19,118 nt of DNA, from positions 1-19,118 of the forward strand of contig JBOHLS010000036.1 in assembly GCA_050729835.1 (NCBI GenBank), given 5' to 3'. The stretch comes from REEB95 sp050729835 (GTDB taxonomy: Bacteria > Pseudomonadota > Alphaproteobacteria > ATCC43930 > CGMCC-115725). Of the stretch, positions 1 to 7,246 are shown piece by piece; within the stretch, counting starts at the first letter, position 1, and the number at the start of each line of letters is the position of its first letter. A program made the translations under genes and the position numbers. The notes beneath the pieces were generated by a model. The model ran no database searches and was not told the origin of the DNA. It was given only the letters and a program-made list of their open reading frames with translations.

Positions 1-1
1 G

Positions 2-109
2 GTTCGGACCATCGACGACCTCTGGCAAGCCATCGGCGATATCTGCGACCTGTTCACGCCTCTTGAGTGCACAAATTACTTCACCGCCGCTGGATACGGA
101 CTCACGTGA
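2..109 (+). CDS. IS630-family transposase, C-terminal end (cut by window edge)
   Basis: The first 35 codons read as the tail of an IS630/Tc1-mariner-type DDE transposase. The closing segment (LFTPLECTNYFTAAGYGLT, then stop) is a hallmark of the IS630 transposases common in Rhizobiales and other alphaproteobacteria. The catalytic DDE core would lie upstream, outside the window, so I cannot tell whether the gene is intact. No terminal inverted repeat was identified in the following bases, so the right end of this element is not placed. It sits next to several broken genes, in line with an IS-rich accessory region. The family call rests on recall of the conserved C-terminus. Confidence 0.8.
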   Translation, partial: VRTIDDLWQAIGDICDLFTPLECTNYFTAAGYGLT

Positions 110-354
110 ACGTCCGCCGCTCTAGCCTCTGTTGCCGCATGACTGCCATCGTCGCGCTTGGGTGTGAGAGCATTCCGCTGCTCGTTGCGGACGTGCTCGT
201 GGCCGTTCCCGGCCGGTCGTCCGAGTGCGCACGGGACGTGCCACGCCTATTTGTACCGCCGCACCGTAGGCGCCAGTGCGTCTGGCGTTTTCACACAGCC
301 AGGGTCAGAGGCAGAAATCGCCCGAACAACGCACACCCCGGAGTTTCCGGTGCC

Positions 355-579
355 TTACGGAGGACAGGTGCTGCCGTCGGTGAAGCCGACCTGGCCGGAA
401 AGCGTGCCGCTGTTGCTGACGGTGCAGACGCCGGTCTGTTTCACGTTGCCGGTCGAGGCGGTCGCGCTGACGATCACGCCGATCGCGTTGTTGCTGCCGG
501 TCGTGGTGGCCGAGATCGTGTTGTTGCTGATCGTCATGCCGGTCGCGTTGCCCGCTTGCACGCCGCTGGCGCCGCTCAA
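355..579 (-). pseudogene. C-terminal fragment of a repeat-rich exported or surface protein
   Basis: This stretch encodes about 74 residues rich in Asn, Thr, Ser, Gly and Val (for example NATGMTISNNTISATTTGSNN), ending in DGSTCPP and a stop. The composition is like the last part of a beta-helix or beta-strand-repeat secreted protein. Two cysteines near the end could form a disulfide. In the same frame a TGA stop lies directly upstream (580-582), with no ribosome binding site or signal peptide, so it is a remnant and not a small gene. The opposite strand continues into nitronate monooxygenase sequence from about position 600, so a recombination junction lies near 580-600. Real coding origin is likely from the low-complexity beta-type composition; the parent family is not known. 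Confidence 0.45.
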
Positions 580-601
580 TCAAATTGCCAGCAAATTGTC
601 A

Positions 602-1336
602 GGCCGTGCATCGTGCGAGCAATGCGAAGCGTTTCTCGCAGCCGCGCCGGCCGTCGTGTCATCGGTAATGGGACTCTATTCACCCGAGTTTGTCGCGCGA
701 ATGAAGCAACGTGGCATAGTCTGGTTCGCCACAGTTTCGACAGTGGCCGAAGCGCGCGCCGCGGCCGCGGCCGGTGCTGGCGTGATTGTCGCTCAAGGCA
801 TGGAGGCCGGTGGCCACCGCGGCGCATTCGACGCCGACGAGGCTGAGCGGCGTCTGGTCGGCCTGTTCGCACTGCTGCCTGCAGTCGTCGACGCCGTTTC
901 GGTGCCAGTCGTTGCCGCCGGCGGCATTGCCGACGCGCGCGGTGTCGCGGCGGCGCTCGCCTTGGGCGCCAGCGCGGTGCAAATCGGAACCGCATTCCTG
1001 CGCTGTCCCGAGGCCAAGCTGCCGCCAGCATGGGCGAATGCACTTGCTGGTATCGCGCCGGAGGATACGGTCGTCAGCCGCGTGTTCAGCGGCCGTGCCG
1101 GCCGCAGCCTGGCCACGGCCTATGTGCGCGCCGCGACTGCACCCGATGCGCCCATACCGGCGCCTTATCCGGTGCAACGCGGTTTGACGGCAACGATGCG
1201 CGGCACAGCGCAGAAGGTTGGCGATGTCGACCGCATGCAGGCTTGGGCAGGCCAGGCAGCCGGCTTGGCCATCGCGGAACCGGCCGCAGAAGTCGTGCAC
1301 CAGCTGTGGCATGGCGCGAGAGAGCTGCTCGCCTAA
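602..1336 (+). pseudogene. Nitronate monooxygenase (NPD-type), 5'-truncated
   Basis: The frame reads as the C-terminal two thirds of a flavin-dependent nitronate monooxygenase (2-nitropropane dioxygenase family, TIM barrel), which oxidises alkyl nitronates with FMN and oxygen. Visible landmarks, in order, are CEQCEAFLAAAPAVVSS, the block VIVAQGMEAGGHRG, the phosphate-binding loop VPVVAAGGIADARGV, and GASAVQIGTAFLRC, followed by a normal C-terminus ending in ARELLA. Family members are about 320-360 residues; here about 245 remain and the N-terminal FMN-binding strands are missing. The same frame stays open back to 158, but that upstream part is not homologous and runs antisense to the exported-protein fragment, so the long open frame is a chance fusion. 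No start codon with a ribosome binding site is evident at the junction. It is probably non-functional. Confidence 0.75.
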
Positions 1337-1429
1337 GGCGATCCCAATTTTAACGCGACCGGCCGATAACGCCCTGGCACTCATTTGCCAAAGCGAAGAC
1401 GCGTTGTGGACTCCGTGTCCGTCGACTCT

Positions 1430-2323
1430 TCACCTATGGGTGTGGCCGCTCGACGCCGCCAGTCGCTGCCGCACAACTTCGTGAAGCACATCCCGCAAGT
1501 CAGAACCGGCGGGAGAAAGCGCGCTTCCCGCATGCAACCGCACGTCGATATGTGGCAACCGAGGAAATGCGAGTTCCTTGCCCACGTCACGAATACCGGG
1601 CGGAACGCGGTATGGCGTTCTGATCGTAATACCGAGCGTCGACCGCAACGCAGCCCAGACACCCGGAAGGCTGGGCGTCGTAAGCAACAATCGCCAACGT
1701 ATTCCCCGGCCTTCGAGCGCCGCGAGCGCAGTCTGGCGGAACAGACACGGGTGGTCGAAGAGCACGAGAGGAATTGCCTGTTCTGTCGCACGTCGCCGCG
1801 CCGCACGATTTGCCCCTAACCACACCATCGGTAGGGAAGCGATGGGTGTCCCGCGCGCATTGGCACTAGGCTGCGAGAACGTAACCGCGGCGTCGAGGCG
1901 GCCCGCTTGGACATCGTCATCGAGACTGTAGTTACGGCCGGCGTGGGCTTCGATGTGAACAAGCGGCCATTTGTGTGCGAACCGCAGCATGACCTCGGGC
2001 AGAACATCCTCAGCAAAATCTTGTGGTAGCCCGAGCTTGACCGTCGCAACCGACGCTAGTGCGCCGAGCGACGCAGCGGCCTCGTCATTCAACGCAACGA
2101 GACGACGCGCGTAAGCGAGAAGCGCATCCCCCGCTTCGGTTGGCACAAGCCCGCGTCCGTTCCGGCGGAATAATGGACGGCCGGTCTGCTGCTCGAGTTT
2201 CTTGAGCTGCATACTCACCGCTGACTGTGATCGGCCAAGTCGCGACGCCGCGCGCGCAAAGCTTCCCAGTTCGGCGCCGATCACGATCGTCCGCAGGGCA
2301 TTGAGATCGAATGTCGATTTCAT
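1430..2323 (-). CDS. LysR-family transcriptional regulator
   Basis: A 297-residue protein of normal LysR length. The N-terminal winged helix-turn-helix is clear at residues 5-65: LNALRTIVIGAELGSFARAA, SRLGRSQSAVSMQLKKLEQQ, then GRPLFRRNGRGLVPTEAGDAL. The rest fits the periplasmic-binding-like effector domain, beginning near residue 93 (ATVKLGLPQDFAEDVLPEV). The ATG at 2323 fits the family alignment. It is divergent from the acetyltransferase gene starting at 2371, the usual LysR arrangement, so it probably controls that unit and itself. The effector cannot be predicted; the neighbouring dehydrogenase-like and permease genes suggest a small organic acid. The C-terminus is close to the truncated nitronate monooxygenase, which faces it convergently with a 93-bp gap. 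No frameshift is seen, so it looks intact. Confidence 0.9.
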   Translation of the reverse strand: MKSTFDLNALRTIVIGAELGSFARAASRLGRSQSAVSMQLKKLEQQTGRPLFRRNGRGLVPTEAGDALLAYARRLVALNDEAAASLGALASVATVKLGLPQDFAEDVLPEVMLRFAHKWPLVHIEAHAGRNYSLDDDVQAGRLDAAVTFSQPSANARGTPIASLPMVWLGANRAARRRATEQAIPLVLFDHPCLFRQTALAALEGRGIRWRLLLTTPSLPGVWAALRSTLGITIRTPYRVPPGIRDVGKELAFPRLPHIDVRLHAGSALSPAGSDLRDVLHEVVRQRLAASSGHTHR

Positions 2324-2370
2324 CTATTCCGATTCCATGAAGTGTTATTTCAGACCTATTTGATATTCGA
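2324..2370. promoter_or_regulatory. Divergent LysR / acetyltransferase control region
   Basis: The 47-bp gap between the divergent LysR and GNAT genes is the expected binding site of the regulator. It is AT-rich relative to its surroundings. It contains TTC-N9-GAA (2327-2341), which fits the general T-N11-A LysR box, and a perfect 8-bp palindrome ATTCGAAT (2365-2372) that overlaps the GNAT start. No convincing -35/-10 pair was found. The assignment is by position and motif shape only. Confidence 0.4.
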
Positions 2371-2991
2371 ATGGCAGACGAATTGCTAGCGTTGCCGTTA
2401 TTGGGTCCGCATCACCCGTTGGCCATGACGAAGGCGTTCGCCGCATCCGCTGTGACTCGTCCCTTCCGGATCCGCGAGGTATTCCCCAGGGATCTAGACG
2501 AATGCGAGGCATTTTTCCGTCAGCTCAGCCAACAGGATGTGCGAATGCGGTTCGGCCTCCTGCGCTTGTCCGCCCAGCATCGAATTTCCGAACTCGTACG
2601 CCCAAATCCGGGCATTGCCTTTGCCGCCCTCGACGCGGCCGGGACAATCCTCGGCATTCTCAGCCTTGGGTTTCAGGGTGGAGACATCGCCGAAATTGCG
2701 GTCACGGTACGGTCTGATTGCAAACGCCGCGGCATCGGGCGCGCTCTGCTCGAGTACGGCATTGAGTGGGCGGAACGCCATGGTCTGACGCAATTGATCG
2801 GTTATGTGCTCGCCGAGAATAGGGCAATGCTTGCTCTCGCTCACAGGATGGGATTTCAGGCGGTTCTGGCAGATCCCTATCACCTCGAGCTGCGGCGATC
2901 GGTTCCTCGCGACGAGACACTGAGAATTCGTCATTCGGGCTGGAGCTGCGGAGCGGGTCGCTCGTCTGCGAGTGATCCGGGGCTTTCGTAG
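2371..2991 (+). CDS. GNAT-family N-acetyltransferase
   Basis: A 206-residue protein with one GNAT domain from about residue 32 (FRIREVFPRDLDECEAFFRQ) to 172. The acetyl-CoA pyrophosphate-binding motif A is visible as VTVRSDCKRRGIGRALLEYG, and motif B as ENRAMLALAHRMGF. It should transfer an acetyl group from acetyl-CoA to an unidentified amine. It resembles the stand-alone GNAT domain found fused to acyl-CoA synthetases in protein acetyltransferases of the Pat type, but no synthetase domain is present. The start is uncertain: ATG 2371 has no clear ribosome binding site, and ATG 2425 (MTKAF) would also keep the whole domain. The last codons overlap a longer reading of the next gene, so the two are probably cotranscribed. 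Confidence 0.85.
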   Translation: MADELLALPLLGPHHPLAMTKAFAASAVTRPFRIREVFPRDLDECEAFFRQLSQQDVRMRFGLLRLSAQHRISELVRPNPGIAFAALDAAGTILGILSLGFQGGDIAEIAVTVRSDCKRRGIGRALLEYGIEWAERHGLTQLIGYVLAENRAMLALAHRMGFQAVLADPYHLELRRSVPRDETLRIRHSGWSCGAGRSSASDPGLS

Positions 2992-3001
2992 AGACACGCC
3001 A

Positions 3002-3892
3002 GTGACTGACCCGGATTCAGTTGGCTTTATCGGACTGGGCGCCATGGGCGAACCGATGGCTCGCAACTTAGTGCGATCCGGCGTGCCACTGTTGGTTTGG
3101 AATCGCTCGCCTAAAAAATGCCGGCCTCTAGCCGAAGCCGGCGCCGCGGTCGCAAGGAATCCAGCCGAAATCCTTCAGCGATGCGCGACCGTCATTCTGA
3201 TGCTCGTCGACGGCGGCGCGATTGACAGCGTCTTGGGCCGCAACACGTCCAAATTCGCTGCGAATGTCGCGGGCCATACAATTGTTCACATGGGGACGAC
3301 CTCGCCGGAGTATTCCCATGGTCTCGAGGCGGATATTCGGGCTGCGGGGGGCCATTACGTCGAGTCTCCGGTTTCTGGCTCGCGGAAGCCGGCCGAAGCT
3401 AGTCAGCTTGTCGCGATGCTGGCGGGCGAACGCTCGGCGGTTGAACGGGTGCAGCCGCTACTTCGGCCGATGTGCCATCAGATGATCAAATGTGGATCCG
3501 TGCCGAAGGCTCTGCTGATGAAGCTTTCGGTCAACATCTTTCTGATCACCATGGTGACCGGCCTCGCCGAGGCGGTGCATTTCGCGACCCGGCATGGACT
3601 TGATCTTGCGCAACTCGTCGCCGCCCTTGACGCCGGGCCGATGGCAAGCGATGTGTCGCGGGTCAAGGCGGCAAAGCTCCTGGCGCAAGACTTTGCGGTG
3701 CAAGCCTCGATCTCGAACGTTCTCGAGAACAATCGGCTAGTCGCTGATGCGGCGCGTAAAGCCCGTGTTGCGTCTCCTCTTCTCGATGTCTGCCACGCAC
3801 TTTTTTGTGAGACCCTGGCACTCGGCTTGGGCGACACCGACATGGTTGCGGTGATCCGGGCGATCGAGCGGCGCACCGCGGCGAGCACGTGA
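3002..3892 (+). CDS. NAD(P)-dependent oxidoreductase, 3-hydroxyisobutyrate dehydrogenase family
   Basis: About 296 residues, the normal length of beta-hydroxyacid dehydrogenases. The N-terminal Rossmann fold carries GFIGLGAMGEPMARNL (residues 8-23), followed by the family landmarks SPVSGS (122-127, substrate binding) and the helix with K174 and N178 (KALLMKLSVN), where the lysine is the expected catalytic residue. It should oxidise or reduce a small 3-hydroxy acid or an imine with NAD(P); the substrate is unknown. I prefer the GTG at 3002, 10 bp after the acetyltransferase stop. An ATG at 2972 in the same frame would add ten residues and overlap that gene. Tight spacing on both sides suggests an operon with the GNAT gene and the broken permease gene. 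Confidence 0.85.
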   Translation: MTDPDSVGFIGLGAMGEPMARNLVRSGVPLLVWNRSPKKCRPLAEAGAAVARNPAEILQRCATVILMLVDGGAIDSVLGRNTSKFAANVAGHTIVHMGTTSPEYSHGLEADIRAAGGHYVESPVSGSRKPAEASQLVAMLAGERSAVERVQPLLRPMCHQMIKCGSVPKALLMKLSVNIFLITMVTGLAEAVHFATRHGLDLAQLVAALDAGPMASDVSRVKAAKLLAQDFAVQASISNVLENNRLVADAARKARVASPLLDVCHALFCETLALGLGDTDMVAVIRAIERRTAAST

Positions 3893-3898
3893 TCAACT

Positions 3899-4204
3899 TT
3901 GCTCTACCTGAGTCTCCCGGTTTTCGGTGTCATCGCCCTGGGTTGGGCCGCGACCTGGGCGGGTCTCATTGCACCGGCTGCCCTCGATGCCCTGAGCGCA
4001 TTCTCTTTTCGCTTCGCCCTGCCCGCTCTGGTGATTCGGTTGATCGCCGCACAACCGCTGGACCAGCTGTTCAACCCGGCATTTTATTCCGGCTATCTCG
4101 CAAGCGGAGCGGTCGTTTTCTCTCTTGCCTTTGGAACTTCGCGTTTTTTCGACCGGCAGGGCATTGCCTGTCCGCTGCTTCGAATACCAACGGGCTCGGC
4201 TTAA
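3899..4204 (+). pseudogene. AEC-family (auxin efflux carrier type) permease, truncated
   Basis: A TTG 6 bp after the dehydrogenase stop begins a frame matching the N-terminus of an AEC-type transporter: a first hydrophobic helix (LYLSLPVFGVIALGWAATWA), a second (ALPALVIRLIA) and a third (GYLASGAVVFSLAF). Full AEC carriers have about 300 residues and ten helices; this frame stops after 101. Just before the stop, another frame reads AASNTNGLGL, which looks like the next conserved block of the family, so a frameshift near 4165 followed by loss of the remainder is plausible. No later membrane helices were found downstream. The gene was probably the transporter of the GNAT/dehydrogenase operon and is now dead. 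Confidence 0.65.
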
Positions 4205-4493
4205 ATATGTTTTTTTCGAGCTCGGGTCTCTTGTTGTTCACTGATCGGGCTTCGTCGGATCTCATGTGTGCCCGCATGGCAGGTCATTCGACCGCGCTAG
4301 GTCTGCCCGTATCCGTCGACCTATCTTCCCACCGACTGCACGGCTGGAAACGGGACAGTGTCGCGCGCGGTTTCGCCCCATCACGCTAGCAGCCACTGGT
4401 GTTGGATCGGTATCGCGTAGCTCTGAAGCCGCCCTTAACGGGATCGAAAGTGCCGGATTCCGACTGAGTGATGGCGGCACCTTTATCCGGATC
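4205..4493. other. Intergenic remnant without a recognisable gene
   Basis: Short open frames exist on both strands, but none shows a recognisable domain, a ribosome binding site or a sensible composition. Near the right side (4457-4480) is ATTCCGAC followed at spacing by GGCGGCAC, which resembles one unit of the IS21-type terminal repeats at the right of this window, so a solo IS end may be present. Otherwise it appears to be degraded spacer between the broken permease and the DUF736 remnant. Confidence 0.4.
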
Positions 4494-4685
4494 TCATGAG
4501 TCGACAGGTCGGCGCCGGCTCCACACGAGCTGAGCCGTGCCACCGCTCTTCGATGGAGAAAGCGCAGCGCTGATCGGCTCGCTCAGGCTCGGGTCATCGA
4601 GCCTCACGCGAAGATAGTGCTTCGGATTGTCGCCGTTGGAGCGCGCTTCCCAGGCATCGCCGATGCGGGATTGGCCGACACGAAC
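4494..4685 (-). pseudogene. DUF736-family protein, C-terminal remnant
   Basis: The final 63 codons match the C-terminal half of DUF736 proteins: VRVGQSRIGDAWEARS, then YLRVRLDDPSLSEPISAAL and the ending QLVWSRRRP. Intact members are about 100 residues and start with a short beta-rich half (typically containing IGTF and G-x-TGTI); that half is absent here, and the frame upstream (to 4796) encodes unrelated sequence that overlaps the 3' end of the GFA gene. DUF736 genes are typical of alphaproteobacterial plasmids and integrative conjugative elements, though their function is unknown. The remnant therefore suggests that conjugative-element DNA was once here. Family recognition is from memory of the conserved motif. 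Confidence 0.65.
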
Positions 4686-4741
4686 AGCCCGGCCCCAGGA
4701 TGAGCCCCTCTGGACGGCTCCGTAACCATTCGGGACGACGG

Positions 4742-5140
4742 CTATGTCAGCGCTGGACCTTCGTGCACCGGAAGGCCATCGTCGAAGTGAAGCCATGCCT
4801 GTTTCTTGGACACCCAGATGTGCTCCTGCGGTTCGAAAGCGTCAGGTTCATCGAGGCTGCCGAAGCTGAGGCCGATAACATTCTTACTCGTTCGCTCCGA
4901 GAACATGGCGCTGCCGCAATTGCCGCAGAACCCTCTTCTCAGTTCAGGCGATGAATTATGCCATCGCACAGGACCTGAGATTTCCAGTTCGTCTAGCGGG
5001 ACGAGAACGCGGGCGAAAAATGGAGCGCCGGTTGCTCTCTGGCACAGCTTGCAATGACAAACGCGAATGTTGATTGGTTCAGCCTGGGTTCGATGTGCGG
5101 AGGCGCCGCAAAGGCACCTGCCGCTGATCGTTCGTTCCAT
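4742..5140 (-). CDS. GFA/CENP-V family zinc-binding protein
   Basis: A complete 132-residue protein of the GFA family (named after glutathione-dependent formaldehyde-activating enzyme). The zinc-binding cysteines are all present: CLC (C9, C11), CHCKLC (C28, C30, C33) and CGNC (C72, C75), the last in the usual RGFCGNCGS context. The fold is small and cytosolic; most members have no proven substrate, so a role in glutathione-linked formaldehyde chemistry is only a family-level possibility. I chose the ATG at 5140 because GAGGG lies 8 bases upstream; an in-frame ATG at 5158 lacks this spacing. It is transcribed towards the DUF736 remnant and away from the IS at 5252. It appears intact among broken neighbours. 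Confidence 0.85.
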   Translation of the reverse strand: MERTISGRCLCGASAHRTQAEPINIRVCHCKLCQRATGAPFFARVLVPLDELEISGPVRWHNSSPELRRGFCGNCGSAMFSERTSKNVIGLSFGSLDEPDAFEPQEHIWVSKKQAWLHFDDGLPVHEGPALT

Positions 5141-5251
5141 GCAAATGTCCCTCATCAATCGTTACAGCATGTCAGCCGACATTCGCCGGATTCCCGGCGG
5201 TTGCAAGCCCAGAATCGCGCCCTTGAGCGTGCTGGGCAACGACAAATCGCG

Positions 5252-5278
5252 CCCTGTGCCTACTGAAAATCAAATCCG
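5252..5278 (+). repeat. Left terminal inverted repeat of the 1.1-kb IS
   Basis: This end reads CCCTGTGCCTACTGAAAAT and then CAAATCCG. It pairs with the reverse complement of 6328-6354 at 21 of 27 positions, with the first 7 bases and the GAAAAT block identical. It overlaps the transposase stop codon. Confidence 0.75.
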
Positions 5279-6286
5279 AACGTAATGATGATGGAGGCCA
5301 CCGAGCATCGGAATAGCCATGATCGGGCCGACGTGGCGGACGGCACGATGGATCGGCGCATCCTTGTCCAAAGATAGATGAGTCCGCACCCGGTTATGAT
5401 AGTCCGCATAGGATTTGAGAACAGTTCGGAGATGGCGTTCGCCGAAGACGAGGACATGGTCGAGGCATTCGCGGCGAATCGAGCCGATGAGACGTTCGAT
5501 ATATCCATTTTGCCAGGGTGATCGAGCGGCGATCGGTCGATCACGGATTCCCATCACTGCGAGACGTTGCCGGACGGCGAGCCCAAAGGCCGCGTCGCGA
5601 TCCCTGATAAGATATCGTGGCGCCTCCTGCCATGGAAAAGCTTCGGCAATCTGCCGCGCGATCCATTCTGCTGTCGGATGGGATGTGACCGCGAAAGATA
5701 TAATGTGCCTTCGGTGATGGCGGAGGATCACGAACGCATAGAGGAGCCGGAAACCGATCGTCGGCACCACGAGCAGATCCATCGCGGCGATCCCAGCGGC
5801 GTGGTTGCGGAGAAAGGTCTTCCAGTTCTGGCCCGGCAGAGGACGGTTCCGCGCCATGTATTTGGCAACTGTCGACTGCGCGACCTCGATGCCGAGCTTC
5901 AGCAGCTCACCATGAATGCCCGGTGCGCCCCACAACCGATTGGCAAGGCTCATCTCACGAATCAGGCGTTGTAACTCGACCGAGATCGGAAGCCGACCGC
6001 CCCACGAGCGCGACTTCCGGCGCCAATACAAACGGAATCCTGCTCGGTGCCACCGCACGACGGTCTCGGGTTGCACGATGGCAACAGCGTTAATGACCGA
6101 CGAGCGCAACCTGTAGAGCCATACGAAGATCAGCCGGTCGACGACGCTTAACCGCGGTCGGGCTGGCATCTTCCGGCGCAAGATCATCAGCTGATGGCGG
6201 AGGACGAGGTTCTCGGCTTCGAGTCGCGCCCGCGACTTGAACATCGAGGCAAGGACGCCAGCGACCAGCTTTACGACGTCGATCAT
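5270..6286 (-). CDS. IS transposase with integrase core (rve)
   Basis: A 338-residue transposase. The N-terminal part has a basic helical segment (LEAENLVLRHQLMILRRK, residues 22-39) and a helix-turn-helix-like region with LWGAPGIHGELLKLG (119-132). The integrase core follows: D170 (GIAAMDLLVVPT), D229 or D231 (YLIRDRDAAFG) and E264 (WQNGYIERLIGSIRRE), a DDE triad of retroviral-integrase type. The ending GGLHHHYVRI is typical of this group, often annotated only as integrase core domain protein. The ATG at 6286 leaves about 40 bp to the right terminal repeat. The frame is intact with all catalytic residues, so it may be active. It resembles IS3/IS481-type enzymes; the precise family is not settled. 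Confidence 0.85.
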   Translation of the reverse strand: MIDVVKLVAGVLASMFKSRARLEAENLVLRHQLMILRRKMPARPRLSVVDRLIFVWLYRLRSSVINAVAIVQPETVVRWHRAGFRLYWRRKSRSWGGRLPISVELQRLIREMSLANRLWGAPGIHGELLKLGIEVAQSTVAKYMARNRPLPGQNWKTFLRNHAAGIAAMDLLVVPTIGFRLLYAFVILRHHRRHIISFAVTSHPTAEWIARQIAEAFPWQEAPRYLIRDRDAAFGLAVRQRLAVMGIRDRPIAARSPWQNGYIERLIGSIRRECLDHVLVFGERHLRTVLKSYADYHNRVRTHLSLDKDAPIHRAVRHVGPIMAIPMLGGLHHHYVRI

Positions 6287-6327
6287 GCTTCTTCAATGTA
6301 ACGCGATCTTCGGTCCGCATGCGAGCA

Positions 6328-6354
6328 CGGACGGCATTTTCGGTAGCCACAGGG
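6328..6354 (-). repeat. Right terminal inverted repeat of the 1.1-kb IS
   Basis: Read on the minus strand it begins CCCTGTGGCTACCGAAAAT, matching the left end at 5252 at 21 of 27 positions. Its outer edge at 6354 coincides with the first codon of the surviving CopD-like reading frame. Confidence 0.75.
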
Positions 6355-6846
6355 GTGCTCACCGCGGAGGTCGGACCCGAGTTTAGCGGCGCCGCGACGC
6401 CGCCGCAGATGTTCGACTTCACCTTCGAGACCAGCGGCGCGGAGAAGAGGCTGAGCGAGACGGAGAAAAAGGGGCCGGTGCTGCTCATCCTCTATACACC
6501 GCCGGCGCCAGTGGCGCGGCTGCAGCAGCTGGCCGCGGCGCGATCGCAGCTCGCCGCCGCCGGACTGACGGTGGTCGCCGTCGGGCCCGGCGGCGGCGAG
6601 ACTTGGTCGACGGGCACGCGGCCGCCTTATGTCGTCGGCGTGTCGGCCGAGGTGGTCGAGACGCTGACGCTCTTCCGCACCAAAGACGACGGCGGCGAGA
6701 CCGAGCTGATGCTCGACCGCAACGGCAACATCCGGGCGCGCTGGACGGAGAGCGACCTTCCGAATCCGGCGACGCTCGTCGCCGACGCGAAGCGCGCGGC
6801 GCAATTCGCCGTGGCGGCGCCAAACCATGCCGGCTACGGCGGCTAA
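6355..6846 (+). pseudogene. C-terminal fragment of a CopD-like / redoxin-fold protein
   Basis: About 163 codons survive. The sequence has a thioredoxin-like flow: KGPVLLILYTPPAP, then ARSQLAAAGLTVVAVGPGG, ETLTLFRT, and TELMLDRNGNIRARWTESD, ending in APNHAGYGG. It has no cysteines at the redoxin position, so it is unlikely to be a redox enzyme. The segment resembles the soluble C-terminal extension of rhizobial CopD-family copper-resistance membrane proteins; no membrane helix remains. The frame is open into the IS (back to 6319), but homology starts at its edge, which shows truncation by the IS. The missing 5' part is not present on the other side of the IS. The domain name is from recall of similar proteins and is moderately sure. 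Confidence 0.55.
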
Positions 6847-7246
6847 GCAAATCTTCACGCCCTCCGCGATCAGTGATAGTGGGAGCATGAAATCGCTACT
6901 ACACCTGTTCGACGTGTGCGCTGCTGGCCGGTATCGAAGGCCAACGCTACGAAATGAAATACGCATCACTCCTGCCATTCGTGCCGCGATATTCGGCAAG
7001 ACGAGGCATCAAATGAGAACACCGAGAGAGTTATAACAAAAGTGGTTGCGGGGGCACGCATTGGCCGAGACCGACACTCGTTGGCGGTTCCGATCTGAGT
7101 CGGTTTCGTGGGCCCACAACTACCGGGAGTCACACTCTCTCATCGCGCCAATTTAGTAACCTTCGCCGGCTCACAATCACCGCGAGTCATACTTACTCAT
7201 TTTGTAGCAATCTGATGTTTCATCACCGACGCTATCCAGTCTCAAC
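6847..7246. other. 400-bp intergenic region with a pair of imperfect repeats
   Basis: No credible gene is present. It separates the CopD-like remnant from the convergent end of nrdB and is less GC-rich than its flanks. It holds two related 29-bp stretches (7115-7143 and 7172-7200), listed separately. A clear intrinsic terminator for nrdB was not found: no strong stem followed by a T-run lies directly after the stop on the minus strand. Confidence 0.5.
7115..7200 (+). repeat. Two imperfect 29-bp direct repeats, 57 bp apart
   Basis: Copies at 7115-7143 and 7172-7200 match at 23 of 29 positions. Both contain CACAA, ACCG, GAGTCA and end in CTCAT. In each copy GAGT and ACTC can pair as a short stem. 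They lie 3' of nrdB in the noncoding gap; function unknown. Confidence 0.5.

Larger units (their letters stand above)
5252..6354 (-). mobile_element. Complete insertion sequence of about 1.1 kb (rve/DDE transposase type)
   Basis: A single transposase gene is bounded by 27-bp imperfect inverted repeats (5252-5278 and 6328-6354), 21 of 27 positions matching, both starting CCCTGTG when read inward. The transposase stop codon lies inside the left repeat. The right end abuts the truncated CopD-like gene exactly at 6355. No target-site duplication is evident: the bases left of 5252 and right of 6354 do not match. The IS family was not resolved; the transposase is of the integrase-core type common in Rhizobiales. 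Confidence 0.8.

Noticed and set aside
158..1336. One 392-residue protein covering the whole frame
   Set aside because: Only the part from about 602 resembles nitronate monooxygenase; the upstream part is antisense to another fragment, so it is a chance fusion.
4262..4543. A 93-codon minus-strand open frame after the DUF736 remnant
   Set aside because: No domain, no start signal, and it overlaps the remnant in a different frame.
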